A program made the translations under genes and the position numbers. 64,000 nucleotides of DNA from an uncultured Prevotella sp. (GTDB taxonomy: Bacteria; Bacteroidota; Bacteroidia; Bacteroidales; Bacteroidaceae): the NCBI GenBank assembly GCA_944319945.1, contig CALUFN010000083.1:1-64000 (forward strand). The letters run 5' to 3'. Positions 28,554 through 38,326 of the stretch are shown here, piece after piece. The stretch's first letter is position 1. Each line of letters starts with the position of its first letter. The notes beneath the pieces were generated by a model. The model worked only from the letters and a program-made list of their open reading frames with translations. It was not told the origin of the DNA and made no database searches.

Positions 28554-29579
28554 TCATCTCTGCACACGGCCAGACGCATCGCCACCGGCAAGATTTTCAA
28601 CCTCTTCAGCAGACATCAAGTTGAAATCGCCGGGTATCGTGTGTTTCAATGCAGAAGCGGCAACGGCAAATTCAAGGGCTTTACCTTGATTGTCGGGATA
28701 CGTCAACAATCCATGAATCAGTCCGCCTGAGAAAGAATCGCCTCCGCCTACGCGGTCAACTATGGGCATTATATCATAATGTTTGCTCTGATAGAACTCT
28801 TTTCCATTGTAGATAAGAGCCTTCCAGCCATTATGGCTTGCAGACAACGACTCACGAAGCGTTGAAACAACATACTTAAAGCCAAACTCATTCATCATGC
28901 CTTTGAATATTCCGTAGTATCCTTCAGCGTCAGTCTTACCGCCTTCCACATCGGCATCAGGCTTGAATCCAAGACACAACTGGGCATCCTCTTCGTTACC
29001 GATACATACGTCAACATATTTCATCAAAGGTTTCATGATGCTTTGAGCCTTCTCCGAAGTCCAAAGTTTCTTACGGAAATTAAGGTCTACGCTGACAGTT
29101 ACGCCGTGACGTTTTGCTGCTTCACAAGCAAGGCGTGTCAGTTCGGCAGCCTTATCGCTGATAGCGGGTGTTATGCCGCTCCAGTGGAACCACTGGGCAC
29201 CTTCCATGATCTTGTCAAAGTCAAAATCTTCAGGATCAGCTTCAGCTATTGAGCTGTGTGCACGGTCGTAAATAACCTTCGACGGACGCATGCATGCTCC
29301 GCTTTCAAGATAATAAATACCCAAACGGTCTCCTCCGCGCGCAATGAATCTCGTATCTACTCCATAACGACGTAGTGCGTTTAATGCGCATTGGCCGATC
29401 TCATGCTTAGGTAACTTTGTCACAAAATATGCATCATGGCCGTAATTAGCCAAACTTACAGCAACATTGGCTTCACCGCCTCCATATACAACGTCGAATG
29501 TATCACTCTGAACAAATCTCTTCTGACCAGGAGAAGAAAGACGAAGCATTATTTCGCCTAACGTTACAACTTTAGCCAT
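28554..29579 (-). CDS. kdgK: 2-keto-3-deoxygluconate kinase (PfkB family)
   Basis: A 341-residue ribokinase-fold sugar kinase. It has VVYGGGEANVAVSLANYG near the N-terminus, SVDLNFRKKLW, and the catalytic DRVGGGDSFSGGLIHGLL with the anion-hole GGGD. It phosphorylates KDG to KDPG, which the neighbouring aldolase cleaves. The pair completes breakdown of pectin and uronate intermediates. A strong promoter lies 57-88 bases upstream. Confidence 0.92.
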   Translation of the reverse strand: MAKVVTLGEIMLRLSSPGQKRFVQSDTFDVVYGGGEANVAVSLANYGHDAYFVTKLPKHEIGQCALNALRRYGVDTRFIARGGDRLGIYYLESGACMRPSKVIYDRAHSSIAEADPEDFDFDKIMEGAQWFHWSGITPAISDKAAELTRLACEAAKRHGVTVSVDLNFRKKLWTSEKAQSIMKPLMKYVDVCIGNEEDAQLCLGFKPDADVEGGKTDAEGYYGIFKGMMNEFGFKYVVSTLRESLSASHNGWKALIYNGKEFYQSKHYDIMPIVDRVGGGDSFSGGLIHGLLTYPDNQGKALEFAVAASALKHTIPGDFNLMSAEEVENLAGGDASGRVQR

Positions 29580-29636
29580 CTTTTTGAATTTTAGTTTTTT
29601 GAATGTTTATAGATTTCGTATTTGTTTTTTCGTTTA

Positions 29637-29668
29637 CAAAATTAATATTTATATCAACATAAAACAAA
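29637..29668 (-). promoter_or_regulatory. Promoter of kdgK-eda-sensor
   Basis: On the minus strand TTTG (29668-29665), 20 bases, TAATTTTG (29644-29637). The surrounding 190 bases are about 80% A/T. The predicted leader is about 50 bases long. No operator dyad was recognised. Confidence 0.8.
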
Positions 29669-29771
29669 TAAAATATAGAAAAAATGTGATTTTAGCCCAA
29701 AATATAAAGTTCAAAAGCAATTATGAAAATATCAAGTCAATTTACATGAATAATGCCGTTAAAAACATCTG

Positions 29772-30806
29772 TTAACATTCTATCGCTATTTTCATTACGC
29801 CGTCCAACTTATTTTCAAATATACGGTATGCCTCGTCTATCATATTTAAAGGATACCGATGAGTTATAAGAGGTGTCGTGTCTAATTTCCCTTCTGAAAC
29901 CAAGTGCAAGATCTCTTCACAATCACATCCGTCCACTCCACCGGTCTTAAAGGTCAGGTTCTTACCATACATGTCTTGTAAAGGCAACACTTGCGGCTTG
30001 TCATACAAAGCAACAATTGTTACAACTGCGTTCGGCCTTGCGCAATTCCATGACTGATAAAACGAATCATCACTGCCGGCCGCTTCTATGACAACGTCGG
30101 CACCGCCATGCATTGAATGTTCCAATACAAAATCCTTACATATCCCCGGTTCCGTAACCAATGCGTCGGGATAATGTTTCTTAACGAAATCACGTCGCCA
30201 TCCATCCTGTTCGCATACAATAATGTGTTGCGGATTTCTCAACTTTACGCATAATAAGGTACAGATTCCCACGGGGCCGGCTCCCATTATCAAAACAGTG
30301 TCGTCCTCAGTTATTTCTGAAATACGCATTGCCCAAAATCCCGTAGCTAAAACGTCGCCGACAAACAATGCTTGACTGTCATTGACATTATCAGGAATCT
30401 TAGTCAATCCTTGATCAGCATAAGGCACTCTGACATATTCAGCTTGTCCGCCATCAATACGGCAACCTAAGGCCCAACCTCCGTTAGGGTCAGTGCAATT
30501 ATTTACATATCCATGTTTACAGAAATAACATTCGCCGCAAAACGTTTCAACATTAATTGCCACCCGATCGCCGCGTCTTACAGAGGTTATGTCATTCCCG
30601 ACTTCTTCGACAATGCCCACCATCTCGTGTCCGACGGTTATACCGCGGACAGCACGGGGCACGCAACCATGCTTTATGTGAATGTCACTTGTACAAATAC
30701 TGGCAAGCGTCACACGCACAATAGCATCGCGGGAATCTATCAATTCAGGCTTGGGCTTTTCTACAAAGCCGAAATTGCCATTGTCTATATATGTATATGT
30801 AAGCAT
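29772..30806 (-). CDS. Zinc-dependent medium-chain alcohol/polyol dehydrogenase
   Basis: A 344-residue MDR enzyme. It has the catalytic-zinc ligands C37 (ICTSD) and GHEMVGIVEEVG, the structural-zinc lobe CGECYFCKHGYVNNC, and a Rossmann motif GAGPVGICTLL. The family includes threonine, sorbitol and galactitol-phosphate dehydrogenases. Its place beside kdgK suggests a sugar acid or polyol substrate, but this is inference. It begins 24 bases after the pyrophosphatase stop and may share that transcript. Confidence 0.85.
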   Translation of the reverse strand: MLTYTYIDNGNFGFVEKPKPELIDSRDAIVRVTLASICTSDIHIKHGCVPRAVRGITVGHEMVGIVEEVGNDITSVRRGDRVAINVETFCGECYFCKHGYVNNCTDPNGGWALGCRIDGGQAEYVRVPYADQGLTKIPDNVNDSQALFVGDVLATGFWAMRISEITEDDTVLIMGAGPVGICTLLCVKLRNPQHIIVCEQDGWRRDFVKKHYPDALVTEPGICKDFVLEHSMHGGADVVIEAAGSDDSFYQSWNCARPNAVVTIVALYDKPQVLPLQDMYGKNLTFKTGGVDGCDCEEILHLVSEGKLDTTPLITHRYPLNMIDEAYRIFENKLDGVMKIAIEC

Positions 30807-30830
30807 CTCGATTATTTTAGTTTTATCCGA

Positions 30831-33032
30831 TTAAATCATAGCCACCGTCAATCCTGCCATTACGATGCTAACCATCGACATCAGCTTGATGAGGATGTTG
30901 AGCGACGGGCCTGACGTATCCTTGAACGGGTCGCCAACGGTATCGCCAACGACGGCTGCCTTATGGCACGGCGAACCCTTGCCGCCGAAGTAGCCTTCCT
31001 CTATCATTTTCTTTGCGTTGTCCCACGCTCCGCCGGAATTGGCCATGAACACGGCCAGCGTGAAGCCCGTGGACATGCCGCCGACAAGCAGGCCGAGAAC
31101 TCCCGCAACGCCGAGAACCATACCTACGACGACGGGAATTGCTATAGCGAGAAGCGACGGAAGAATCATCTCGCGCAGGGCCGAACGCGTTGAAATCTTT
31201 ATGCAACGGTCATAGTCGGGCGTGGCCTCTCCCTGCAGTATGCCTTTGATCTCACGGAACTGGCGGCGCACTTCCTCGACCATCGAGCCTGCAGCGCGCC
31301 CTACTGCGCCCATCGTTATTCCGCTGAACATAAACGCGGCCATAGCACCGACGAACACGCCGACGAGCACGTTGGGATTCATAAGGTTAACCTGGAAGAA
31401 GTCTATCATGTCGAGCAGTCCGGCGTTCTCGGGGTTGAATGCGTTGCCTACGTTGTCGATGAACGTCGCGCCCTCGTTCACTGCCCTCACCATGTTGATC
31501 TTTATCTCCTCGATGTATGAGGCGAGAAGGGCCAGCGCCGTAAGTGCCGCACTGCCAATGGCGAAACCTTTGCCAGTGGCGGCCGTGGTGTTGCCGAGGG
31601 CGTCGAGGGCGTCGGTGCGCTTGCGCACTTCAGGGTCGAGCCCGCTCATCTCTGCGTTGCCTCCGGCGTTGTCGGCTATCGGACCGTAGGCGTCGGTGGC
31701 AAGCGTGATGCCGAGCGTGGAAAGCATGCCTACGGCGGCTATGCCTATGCCGTAAAGTCCCTTTGAAATACTGTCGGAACTCATCGACATGTCGAAACCG
31801 TTGGCACAAAGGTAACTCGCTATGATGGCTACGGAAATCGTGACGACGGGCACCATCGTTGAAATCATGCCCGTGCCTAATCCCTTGATTATCACAGTCG
31901 CCGAGCCTGTTTCAGATGATTTGGCAATGCTCTTCGTCGGTTTGTAGCTTTGGCTTGTGTAATATTCAGTCGCCGCGCCGATTATCACTCCTGCTGCAAG
32001 ACCGCTGATTACCGAGAACGACACGCCAATCCAGTTGTCTATGTCAAGCAGGTAAAGTATGACGAACGTGGCGATTGCTATCAGGCAGGCTGACACGTTT
32101 GTTCCCAAGCTGAGCGAATGTAGCAAGTCTTTCATCGATGCCCCTTCCTTTGTGCGTACAAGGAATATCCCGGCGAGCGAAAGAAATATGCCTACCGCCG
32201 CGATGAGCATGGGTGCTATGACGGCCTTAAGCTGCATGTCGCCGTTAATGGCGAAAGCCGTTGCACCGAGGGCGGCCGTGCTGAGTATGCTGCCGCAGTA
32301 GCTTTCGTACAGGTCTGCGCCCATACCAGCCACGTCGCCCACGTTGTCACCCACATTGTCGGCTATCGTGGCAGGGTTGCGCGGGTCGTCTTCGGGAATG
32401 TCGGCCTCGACCTTTCCCACGAGGTCGGCACCCACGTCGGCGGCCTTAGTATATATTCCGCCGCCCACACGGGCGAACAGCGCCTGTGTGGAAGCTCCCA
32501 TTCCGAACGTCAGCATGGTCGTGGTTATAGTGACAAGTGCCGTGTTCTCGCCTTCATAGAAGGCACTCAGCAATACAAACCATATCGCAATGTCCAACAG
32601 TCCGAGGCCCACGACGACAAGGCCCATCACCGCGCCGCTCCTGAAAGCTATGCGCAGGCCGCGGTCAAGGCTCTTGCTTACGGCATTGGCGGTGCGCGCC
32701 GAGGCATACGTTGCGGTCTTCATGCCGAAAAATCCGCACAGTCCGGAAAAGATACCGCCCGTAAGGAATGCGAACGGAACCCACGGATTCTGTATGTGCA
32801 ATACGTATGACATGAACGCGAACACAAGGCAAATGACTACGAATATCAATGCAACTACCTTGTATTGCTGCTTGAGATAAGCCATGGCTCCTATACGGAC
32901 ATAGCCTGCAATCTCTTTCATGCGGTCGGTGCCCTCGTCTTCTTTCATCATGTACCTGAAGAAGTACCACGCCATCGCCAACGCGCATACGGAAGCGAAC
33001 GGTACGAGCCAAAATACTGAAGGAATGTTCAT
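30831..33032 (-). CDS. hppA: K+-dependent membrane-bound ion-pumping pyrophosphatase
   Basis: A 733-residue protein with about 16 transmembrane helices. The active-site loop DVGADLVGKVEADIPEDDPR, then NPATIADNVGDNVGDVAGMG, and the distal DNAKKMIEEG and GDTVGDPFKDTSGPS bind Mg-pyrophosphate. The sequence GNTTAATGKG has Ala where K+-independent enzymes have Lys, so it belongs to the K+-dependent group, which pumps Na+ or both Na+ and H+. It conserves energy from biosynthetic PPi. No promoter was found in the 80 bases before it. Confidence 0.95.
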   Translation of the reverse strand: MNIPSVFWLVPFASVCALAMAWYFFRYMMKEDEGTDRMKEIAGYVRIGAMAYLKQQYKVVALIFVVICLVFAFMSYVLHIQNPWVPFAFLTGGIFSGLCGFFGMKTATYASARTANAVSKSLDRGLRIAFRSGAVMGLVVVGLGLLDIAIWFVLLSAFYEGENTALVTITTTMLTFGMGASTQALFARVGGGIYTKAADVGADLVGKVEADIPEDDPRNPATIADNVGDNVGDVAGMGADLYESYCGSILSTAALGATAFAINGDMQLKAVIAPMLIAAVGIFLSLAGIFLVRTKEGASMKDLLHSLSLGTNVSACLIAIATFVILYLLDIDNWIGVSFSVISGLAAGVIIGAATEYYTSQSYKPTKSIAKSSETGSATVIIKGLGTGMISTMVPVVTISVAIIASYLCANGFDMSMSSDSISKGLYGIGIAAVGMLSTLGITLATDAYGPIADNAGGNAEMSGLDPEVRKRTDALDALGNTTAATGKGFAIGSAALTALALLASYIEEIKINMVRAVNEGATFIDNVGNAFNPENAGLLDMIDFFQVNLMNPNVLVGVFVGAMAAFMFSGITMGAVGRAAGSMVEEVRRQFREIKGILQGEATPDYDRCIKISTRSALREMILPSLLAIAIPVVVGMVLGVAGVLGLLVGGMSTGFTLAVFMANSGGAWDNAKKMIEEGYFGGKGSPCHKAAVVGDTVGDPFKDTSGPSLNILIKLMSMVSIVMAGLTVAMI

Positions 33033-33112
33033 AACTTATTGTATTTTATCAGTTAGTAGTAAGTATTAGGTAAGGTAGTAAGTTTTACTGGTATTCCATT
33101 AAGTCTTGACCA

Positions 33113-34237
33113 TCAAAACCTGAACGACAGCTGCGTGTCTATCATGCTATAGTTGTGGCGGTCGAGCGAACGGTCGTTGACAAAAGCGTACTCAAGGTTT
33201 ATCTGAAGATTCTTGGCGAACATGTAGTCGACGCCTACCTCGTAATAAGTCTTGCTCGTATTCCAGTCAGCCTGAGGCCGGTAAAGGTCGTAACGGGCTT
33301 TCACATGCAGCTTTTCCTTAATAACAGGGGCGATAGCGAGGGCGTAAAAGCCGTCTGACTTGTTGCCTGCGGCCGTGTTCACCTCGTCAGCCTTTGCGTC
33401 GGTGCTTTGGTTGTAAACGGTCTTAAAGCCGTAGCCTGTGGAGTGAATGTACTCCGAACGGAAGGTCCAGTCGTCAAAAACGTATTCGCCGCTTATCGCG
33501 TAACGGTTCTTCGAGAGGCTTTTCACGCCGTCGGTACCCTTACGTGCGTAAGAACCGGTCCATCCGAAAGCGCCTATGCGCAAACCTTCAACAGGCATGA
33601 CCCACGCTCCGCCGATAACGTCCTTGCGGTTGTCTACGTCTTTCGTGTTGATGCCTTGCCCGTTGAACACGCCTACTTGGTAATGCAATAGCGTACGTCC
33701 CGATGCCGTTTTGATCAAGTCGCCCTGCACCTGCACGCCGATGTCGCGGCCGTTAGACGAGTGCTCGCCCACCCTGTCGTTGAAGCCTGCAAGTTTAGAG
33801 ACGTTCTGCGAGTAGCCCATGAAGCCCTGGTCGATCGGGTTCATCGGGTTCTCGAACGTGAAGGGACGCTTAAACTGGCCGGCTTTTATCTTAAGGAACG
33901 GCAGCTTCTGCCACTCTATGTACACGTCAACCATTCTCGGACTGTCGCCGAGCGTCGACGTGTTGCCGTTCACCTGGCCCTGAAGCAGGTAGGCAAAGTC
34001 GCCAAGTATGCGTCCGCTCAGCGACATACGTATCATTCTCAGGTTGAACGAATTGCTCTCGGCTCCATGCTGCGAGCTGTATTGGTACTGCCCTATGGCA
34101 TAACCGCTGAACTTCGGTTTGCTGAAAACTTCGGTCTTTCCCTTTGCCGACACTGCGGAAAGGGGGGAAAGGCAAAAAAGCAATAAAGTAAGAATGCCTG
34201 CGGCGTTACTTCTTACGAAACATTTATTCCTTAGCAT
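33113..34237 (-). CDS. Outer-membrane porin of the OprO/OprP (phosphate-selective) family
   Basis: A 374-residue beta-barrel protein. The signal peptide has a hydrophobic core at about 13-28 with cleavage after VSA. The barrel begins FSGYAIGQYQYSS and ends in the aromatic SFRF typical of outer-membrane proteins. Internal strands such as IEWQKLPFLKIKAGQFKRPF and VGEHSSNGRDIGVQVQG match OprP/OprO-like Pfam porins. Selectivity for phosphate or polyphosphate is inferred. It lies 22 bases after rlmD and 80 bases before the pyrophosphatase gene. Confidence 0.87.
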   Translation of the reverse strand: MLRNKCFVRSNAAGILTLLLFCLSPLSAVSAKGKTEVFSKPKFSGYAIGQYQYSSQHGAESNSFNLRMIRMSLSGRILGDFAYLLQGQVNGNTSTLGDSPRMVDVYIEWQKLPFLKIKAGQFKRPFTFENPMNPIDQGFMGYSQNVSKLAGFNDRVGEHSSNGRDIGVQVQGDLIKTASGRTLLHYQVGVFNGQGINTKDVDNRKDVIGGAWVMPVEGLRIGAFGWTGSYARKGTDGVKSLSKNRYAISGEYVFDDWTFRSEYIHSTGYGFKTVYNQSTDAKADEVNTAAGNKSDGFYALAIAPVIKEKLHVKARYDLYRPQADWNTSKTYYEVGVDYMFAKNLQINLEYAFVNDRSLDRHNYSMIDTQLSFRF

Positions 34238-34259
34238 TTAACTATGTATTTTATCCGTC

Positions 34260-35681
34260 TTAATCTCTTTTATCCAACAAAACTACATTCTCTACGTGCG
34301 GCGTATGCGGAAACATGTCTACCGGCTGTACGGCCTCTACCTTATAATATTGGTCGAGCATGGCAAGGTCGCGCGCCTGCGTCGCCGGGTTGCAGCTGAC
34401 GTAAACGATGCGTCGGGGAGCGGTGCGGATGATGGTCTGCACCACGTCGGGATGCATTCCGGCACGCGGGGGGTCGGTTATCACCACGTCTGGGCGGCCG
34501 TGTGCGACTATGAAATCGTCCGTAAGGATGTCTTTCATGTCGCCGGCGTAGAAGTCGGTGTTGGCAATTCCGTTAATTTCAGAGTTTACTTTGGCATCCT
34601 CAATAGCCTCAGGCACATATTCTATGCCGACCACCTTGTGTGCGTAACGCGACACGAAGTTGGCTATAGTGCCCGTACCTGTGTAAAGATCGTAGACGAG
34701 TTCCGAACCTGTCAGTCCGGCAAAGTCGCGAACAACAGAGTAAAGGCGGTAGGCCTGCTCCGTGTTAGTCTGGTAAAAGCTCTTCGCCCCGACCTTGAAT
34801 CTCAGTCCGTCCATTGTCTCGAAGATATGGTCGTTGCCCTTGAATACCTGCAAATCCAGGTCGTTGTAAGTGTCGTTGGCCTTTTGGTTGTCTACGTAAA
34901 GCAGGGCCGTAATCTCCGGGAAGCCGTCGGCTATGTGTTGCATCAACGCTTGTGCGCGCTGCTCGTCGCCCTCCTCGTCGTAGTGGAACTGCACGAGCAC
35001 CATCCATTCGCCCGTGTCGGAGTTGCGTATTACGATGTCGCGCAGCAGTCCGTGCTTGCCGCGCAGGTCGTAAAACGTCATGCCTGTGGCGTATGCGTAG
35101 TCACGTATTGAGTTGCGTATGCGGTTGTGCAGATCGTCCATCAGGTAGCACTTTTCCACCGGCAGAATCTTGTCGAACGCTCCGGTGATGTGGAAGCCTA
35201 TGGCGTTCATCTGCGAATACTCAACGCCCGAGGCCACCTCTTCCTTTGTAAGCCAGCGCTTGTTGCAGCAGCCGAACTCAAGTTTGTTGCGGTATCCGAA
35301 CGTTTTTTCCGACCCGAGTATCGGTCTTATCTCGGGCAAATCGACCTTTCCTATGCGCGAAAGCTGGTCGTACACCTGCTGTTGCTTCATCTTCAGTTGC
35401 TCGGCGTAGGGAACGTTCTGCCACTTACAGCCGCCGCACACGCCGAAATGGGCGCACAGCGGCTCGACCCTTATGCCGCTCGGCTTAACCATCCTTATTA
35501 TCTCGGCCTCGCAATAGCTGTGCTTCTTGCGGCGCACCTGAAGGTCGACCACGTCGCCGGGAACGGCGAACGGCACGAATACAACAAGATCGTTGACTCT
35601 CGCCAACGACTTCCCCTCGGCCGCGTAATCAGTTATAGTAACGTTCTCAAGTATCGGTAACGGTTTTTTCTTTCTGCTCAT
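34260..35681 (-). CDS. rlmD: 23S rRNA (uracil-5-)-methyltransferase
   Basis: A 473-residue RumA-type enzyme. An N-terminal TRAM domain (ITDYAAEGKSLARV to RRKKHSYCEAEI) is followed by the iron-sulphur cysteines in LCAHFGVCGGCKWQ, the SAM motif YDLYTGTGTIANF, DPPRAGM, and the catalytic cysteine in VSCNPATQARDL. It makes m5U in 23S rRNA; RlmD and RlmC are difficult to separate by sequence alone. A TATCTTTG box at 35782-35775 (minus) is its likely -7 element. Confidence 0.93.
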   Translation of the reverse strand: MSRKKKPLPILENVTITDYAAEGKSLARVNDLVVFVPFAVPGDVVDLQVRRKKHSYCEAEIIRMVKPSGIRVEPLCAHFGVCGGCKWQNVPYAEQLKMKQQQVYDQLSRIGKVDLPEIRPILGSEKTFGYRNKLEFGCCNKRWLTKEEVASGVEYSQMNAIGFHITGAFDKILPVEKCYLMDDLHNRIRNSIRDYAYATGMTFYDLRGKHGLLRDIVIRNSDTGEWMVLVQFHYDEEGDEQRAQALMQHIADGFPEITALLYVDNQKANDTYNDLDLQVFKGNDHIFETMDGLRFKVGAKSFYQTNTEQAYRLYSVVRDFAGLTGSELVYDLYTGTGTIANFVSRYAHKVVGIEYVPEAIEDAKVNSEINGIANTDFYAGDMKDILTDDFIVAHGRPDVVITDPPRAGMHPDVVQTIIRTAPRRIVYVSCNPATQARDLAMLDQYYKVEAVQPVDMFPHTPHVENVVLLDKRD

Positions 35682-35834
35682 ATATCATTAATTAATGACA
35701 AGTTGACTTGTCAACAAGCAGACAAGCTGCTGCCTTGCCTGCGCAACAAGTTAAATCCCCACAAAACTTGTATGCAAAGATAATTGATATTTTCCAAAAG
35801 GAAAAAGCAAAAAGGGAATAAATTCAAAAATGAT

Positions 35835-35930
35835 AATTAAGAATTTAAGAGTTAAGAATTAAGAAAATATGCATTGTCGGTAAAAAATGAATTCATATTT
35901 TCTTAATTCTTAACTCTTAAATTCTTAATT
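35835..35930. terminator. Long inverted repeat after glnA
   Basis: Two 37-base arms (35835-35871 and 35894-35930) are perfect complements with a 22-base loop, made almost wholly of A and T (for example TTAAGAGTTAAGAATTAAG). It starts 7 bases after the glnA stop. It can act as a terminator and blocks 3' exonucleases. The core TTAAGAGTTAAGAA recurs in the terminator at 43440-43485. Confidence 0.75.
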
Positions 35931-35936
35931 TATTCG

Positions 35937-37409
35937 TCATCCGCAGTAGAACGACTCGCGCACGAGGCGTTGCATGAGATCGGCGTCCTTCTCGGCCCTT
36001 TCGCGCAGGTCGGAGTCGTCGAAGCGGCGCAGCTTGTTGATTATACCGTCAATCATGCGCGGCGAGAACACTCCGTGAGCCTCGTATATGGCGCGGTGGC
36101 GGCAGAGCCATTCGGCCGAAGCCACGCAACTGTCGGGCAGCTGCTCGAACTTATCGTTGTCGCTGCCGCTTTCACCGAGGCCAACATACTTGTCGGCGGC
36201 TATGCCGAGAGCCTTCTGCTCATCCATCTCAAGCCCGTGGCGGCACGCCACGCACAGGCCGGCCATAAGCTGATAGACATCAGCCGAGGCGTCAGGCGAG
36301 CGCATCTCGACCGTCTGCTTCTGTCCGGCGGTAGGACTGTCGGCCGAAACGAACGTCCATCCTAACGGCACACGCACGAGCACCGAGCGGTTGCAGTCGC
36401 CCCAGCACACGCTCGTGGGCGCCTCCTGATGTGGCACGAGACGGAAGTAAGACACGGGAGTCTTGTTGCCGAAGGCTGTTATCGACGGCGCAAGCTCCAT
36501 CATGCCGGCGATGGCGCGGCGCGCCTCGGCCGACAGCTTGCCGCCGGCGGTCATGCAGTTGCGCCCTGCTTTCATCATGCGCATGTGTATGTGCATGCCC
36601 GAACCGGCTTTGCCGACTGTAATCTTCGGTGCGAACGTAACGTCGAGACCGTACTCGTAGGCGAGATTGCGTATCACCCACTTGGCCAGCACAAGCTGGT
36701 CGGCGGCACTCTCTACGGGACACGGCAGAAACTCTATCTCGTTCTGCTCGAACACCTTGCCGTCGGCAGTGAAGTTGCCCACCTCCGAGTGGCCGTACTT
36801 GGGTTGTCCGCCGGTCTGTGCGATATAGGCCATGCACTTCTTGCGGAACTCGTTGAACTTAGCAAACGGCCCCGACTCGTGATAGCCGCGCTGGTCAACG
36901 GCCGGGAACATCTCGTCGTCTTCGGCTATGACATAATACTCAAGCTCGCCCATGGCTTCGTAAGTCATGCCCGTGGACTCGGTGAATGCTTCGGCCGCGC
37001 GGTGCAACGTCTGCTCGGGCGAGCTGGCGAAGGGGCGGCCGTCCTTGTCGAGGAACGAGCACAGCAGGCACAACGTGGGAATCTCGGAGAACGGGCTGAC
37101 GAACGCCGTACTGAAACGCGGCACTACGTAAAGGTCGCTGCTCTCGGCCTCTACGAACGACGGGAACAGGCTCGAGCCGTCAACGCGCTCGCCGTCGGTA
37201 AGTATAGTCTCGAGATAGGACAGGTTGTTAATCATGAAGTTGAGCGTCTTCACGCGGCCATCCTCGGCCGGATACATGAAGTCGACCATGCGTATGCCCT
37301 TCTCGCTCACGAAGGTGATGATGTCGGCTTTGGTCAGTTCGGATGCCGGTTTCCGGAAATGTGCCACTAATTCGTTGGCGTTCATCTCGACAGTCTTGTC
37401 CATAGTCAT
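35937..37409 (-). CDS. glnA: Glutamine synthetase, type I
   Basis: A 490-residue GS. It has the N-terminal beta-grasp (DFMYPAEDGRVKTLNF), the metal-site ELEYYV, and the ATP-binding FAPKITVGKAGSGMHIHMRM (a variant of the usual KPxxxxNGSGMH). Substrate residues lie in ITAFGNKTPVSYFRLVP and RVPLGW. It makes glutamine from glutamate, ammonia and ATP. The adenylylation Tyr loop of GSI-beta enzymes is not evident. It is monocistronic, with its own promoter and terminator. Confidence 0.92.
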   Translation of the reverse strand: MTMDKTVEMNANELVAHFRKPASELTKADIITFVSEKGIRMVDFMYPAEDGRVKTLNFMINNLSYLETILTDGERVDGSSLFPSFVEAESSDLYVVPRFSTAFVSPFSEIPTLCLLCSFLDKDGRPFASSPEQTLHRAAEAFTESTGMTYEAMGELEYYVIAEDDEMFPAVDQRGYHESGPFAKFNEFRKKCMAYIAQTGGQPKYGHSEVGNFTADGKVFEQNEIEFLPCPVESAADQLVLAKWVIRNLAYEYGLDVTFAPKITVGKAGSGMHIHMRMMKAGRNCMTAGGKLSAEARRAIAGMMELAPSITAFGNKTPVSYFRLVPHQEAPTSVCWGDCNRSVLVRVPLGWTFVSADSPTAGQKQTVEMRSPDASADVYQLMAGLCVACRHGLEMDEQKALGIAADKYVGLGESGSDNDKFEQLPDSCVASAEWLCRHRAIYEAHGVFSPRMIDGIINKLRRFDDSDLRERAEKDADLMQRLVRESFYCG

Positions 37410-37480
37410 AATAATTTAAAGTAACAGTGAATATCAGATTTCAACATTAACAGACATCGCATATATACAATGCAACAACA

Positions 37481-37512
37481 AAGATACGGCTTTTTGTCGC
37501 ATAAGACAAATT
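37481..37512 (-). promoter_or_regulatory. Promoter of glnA
   Basis: On the minus strand a TTTG box is followed about 20 bases later by TATCTTTG (37488-37481). The leader to the ATG is about 65 bases. The -33 coordinate may be off by one or two bases. Confidence 0.7.
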
Positions 37513-38247
37513 ACTGATGTTATATTTTTATTAAAAAAAGTAAAAATCATTATTCCGACATATCATTGTGATATGTAAGAGATGGCGAAATCAAGAGGTA
37601 CTTGCCTCGAATGTTGCATATTGTCAGTTTTACTCAGGCGGCCAATCAGTTTGATTCGGTCGGCTCCGTGTATTTTCGGAACTACATCCCAAGCCGGCAT
37701 CCTGTTAAATCCGCATTTTTACTTCTGCATGGTTATGATAACATATTTTCACTAACACGTGTTAAATAACGTTTTGTTAAAGCGCAGCTTCTAATCAGTT
37801 GATGCACCAGGAAAGACCTTCGCCGCAAGGCAACGGGCCAACGTTAGAAATAACGCACGAAATTGCGATCGTGGTAAATCATTGAAAATAAATGATTTAC
37901 ATAAATTTTGCATTGTAATGAACACACTATATGGCTTCACTGACGGCCAAATAAGCTTGAAATACACAGCTAAAATCAACGTCGAAGGCTACCTTTTACG
38001 GTACAAAAGGTTGCCTTTGGCATCGTTAAAGGCAACCTTTGACATCAAGACTTGATGCCTGCGCCGTGAAAAGACATAACCCGACATCCATTCCGCACTT
38101 GTTTCATGAATTTTGATTGTAAAAGAAACCGACCGGCAAGCGGCACGTACTGCGTTAAAGATGTTTAATATCCGCATAATAAGGAAATGTCTCCCGATTT
38201 TAACAAGATTCACAGAATCATAAAAATGAAATTCATTTCCGTTTTAC
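37513..38247. other. Intergenic region between glnA and lysS
   Basis: This 735-base stretch between divergent genes carries no convincing gene; the short open frames across it have no recognisable product and one runs over the repeat at 37983. It holds repeat site 4 and one TTAAA/GTTAAA-rich patch near 37760-37790. I see nothing else I can name. Confidence 0.6.
37983..38048. repeat. 22-base-period degenerate tandem repeat, site 4 (three units)
   Basis: Units start at 37983, 38005 and 38027, exactly 22 bases apart. They read CGAAGGCTACCTTTT, AAAAGGTTGCCTTTGG and TAAAGGCAACCTTTG at their starts, so the palindromic A-rich/GG..CC/T-rich core is well kept. Confidence 0.85.
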
Positions 38248-38278
38248 TTCGCTTAATCGAAATTTTCCATTATCTTTG
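38248..38278 (+). promoter_or_regulatory. Promoter of lysS
   Basis: TTCG (38248-38251), 19 bases, TATCTTTG (38271-38278). The predicted start near 38286 gives a leader of about 120 bases, long for this window. Confidence 0.68.
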
Positions 38279-38295
38279 CATACGAATTAAGTTAC

Positions 38296-38326
38296 GCCGG
38301 GGCGGCGTGTTTATTAGGACGCCCCT
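38296..38326 (+). promoter_or_regulatory. GC-rich hairpin in the lysS leader
   Basis: GGGGCG (38299-38304) pairs with CGCCCC (38320-38325), with further pairing of GGCGT and ACGCC as an alternative register. It lies about 12 bases into the transcript and about 80 bases before the start codon. A control role is possible but not shown. Confidence 0.4.

Noticed and set aside
34296-35111. Long antisense open frame of 271 codons opposite rlmD, and similar frames opposite glnA and lysS
   Set aside because: They are exact shadows of well-supported genes in GC-biased codons, with no domain or promoter of their own.
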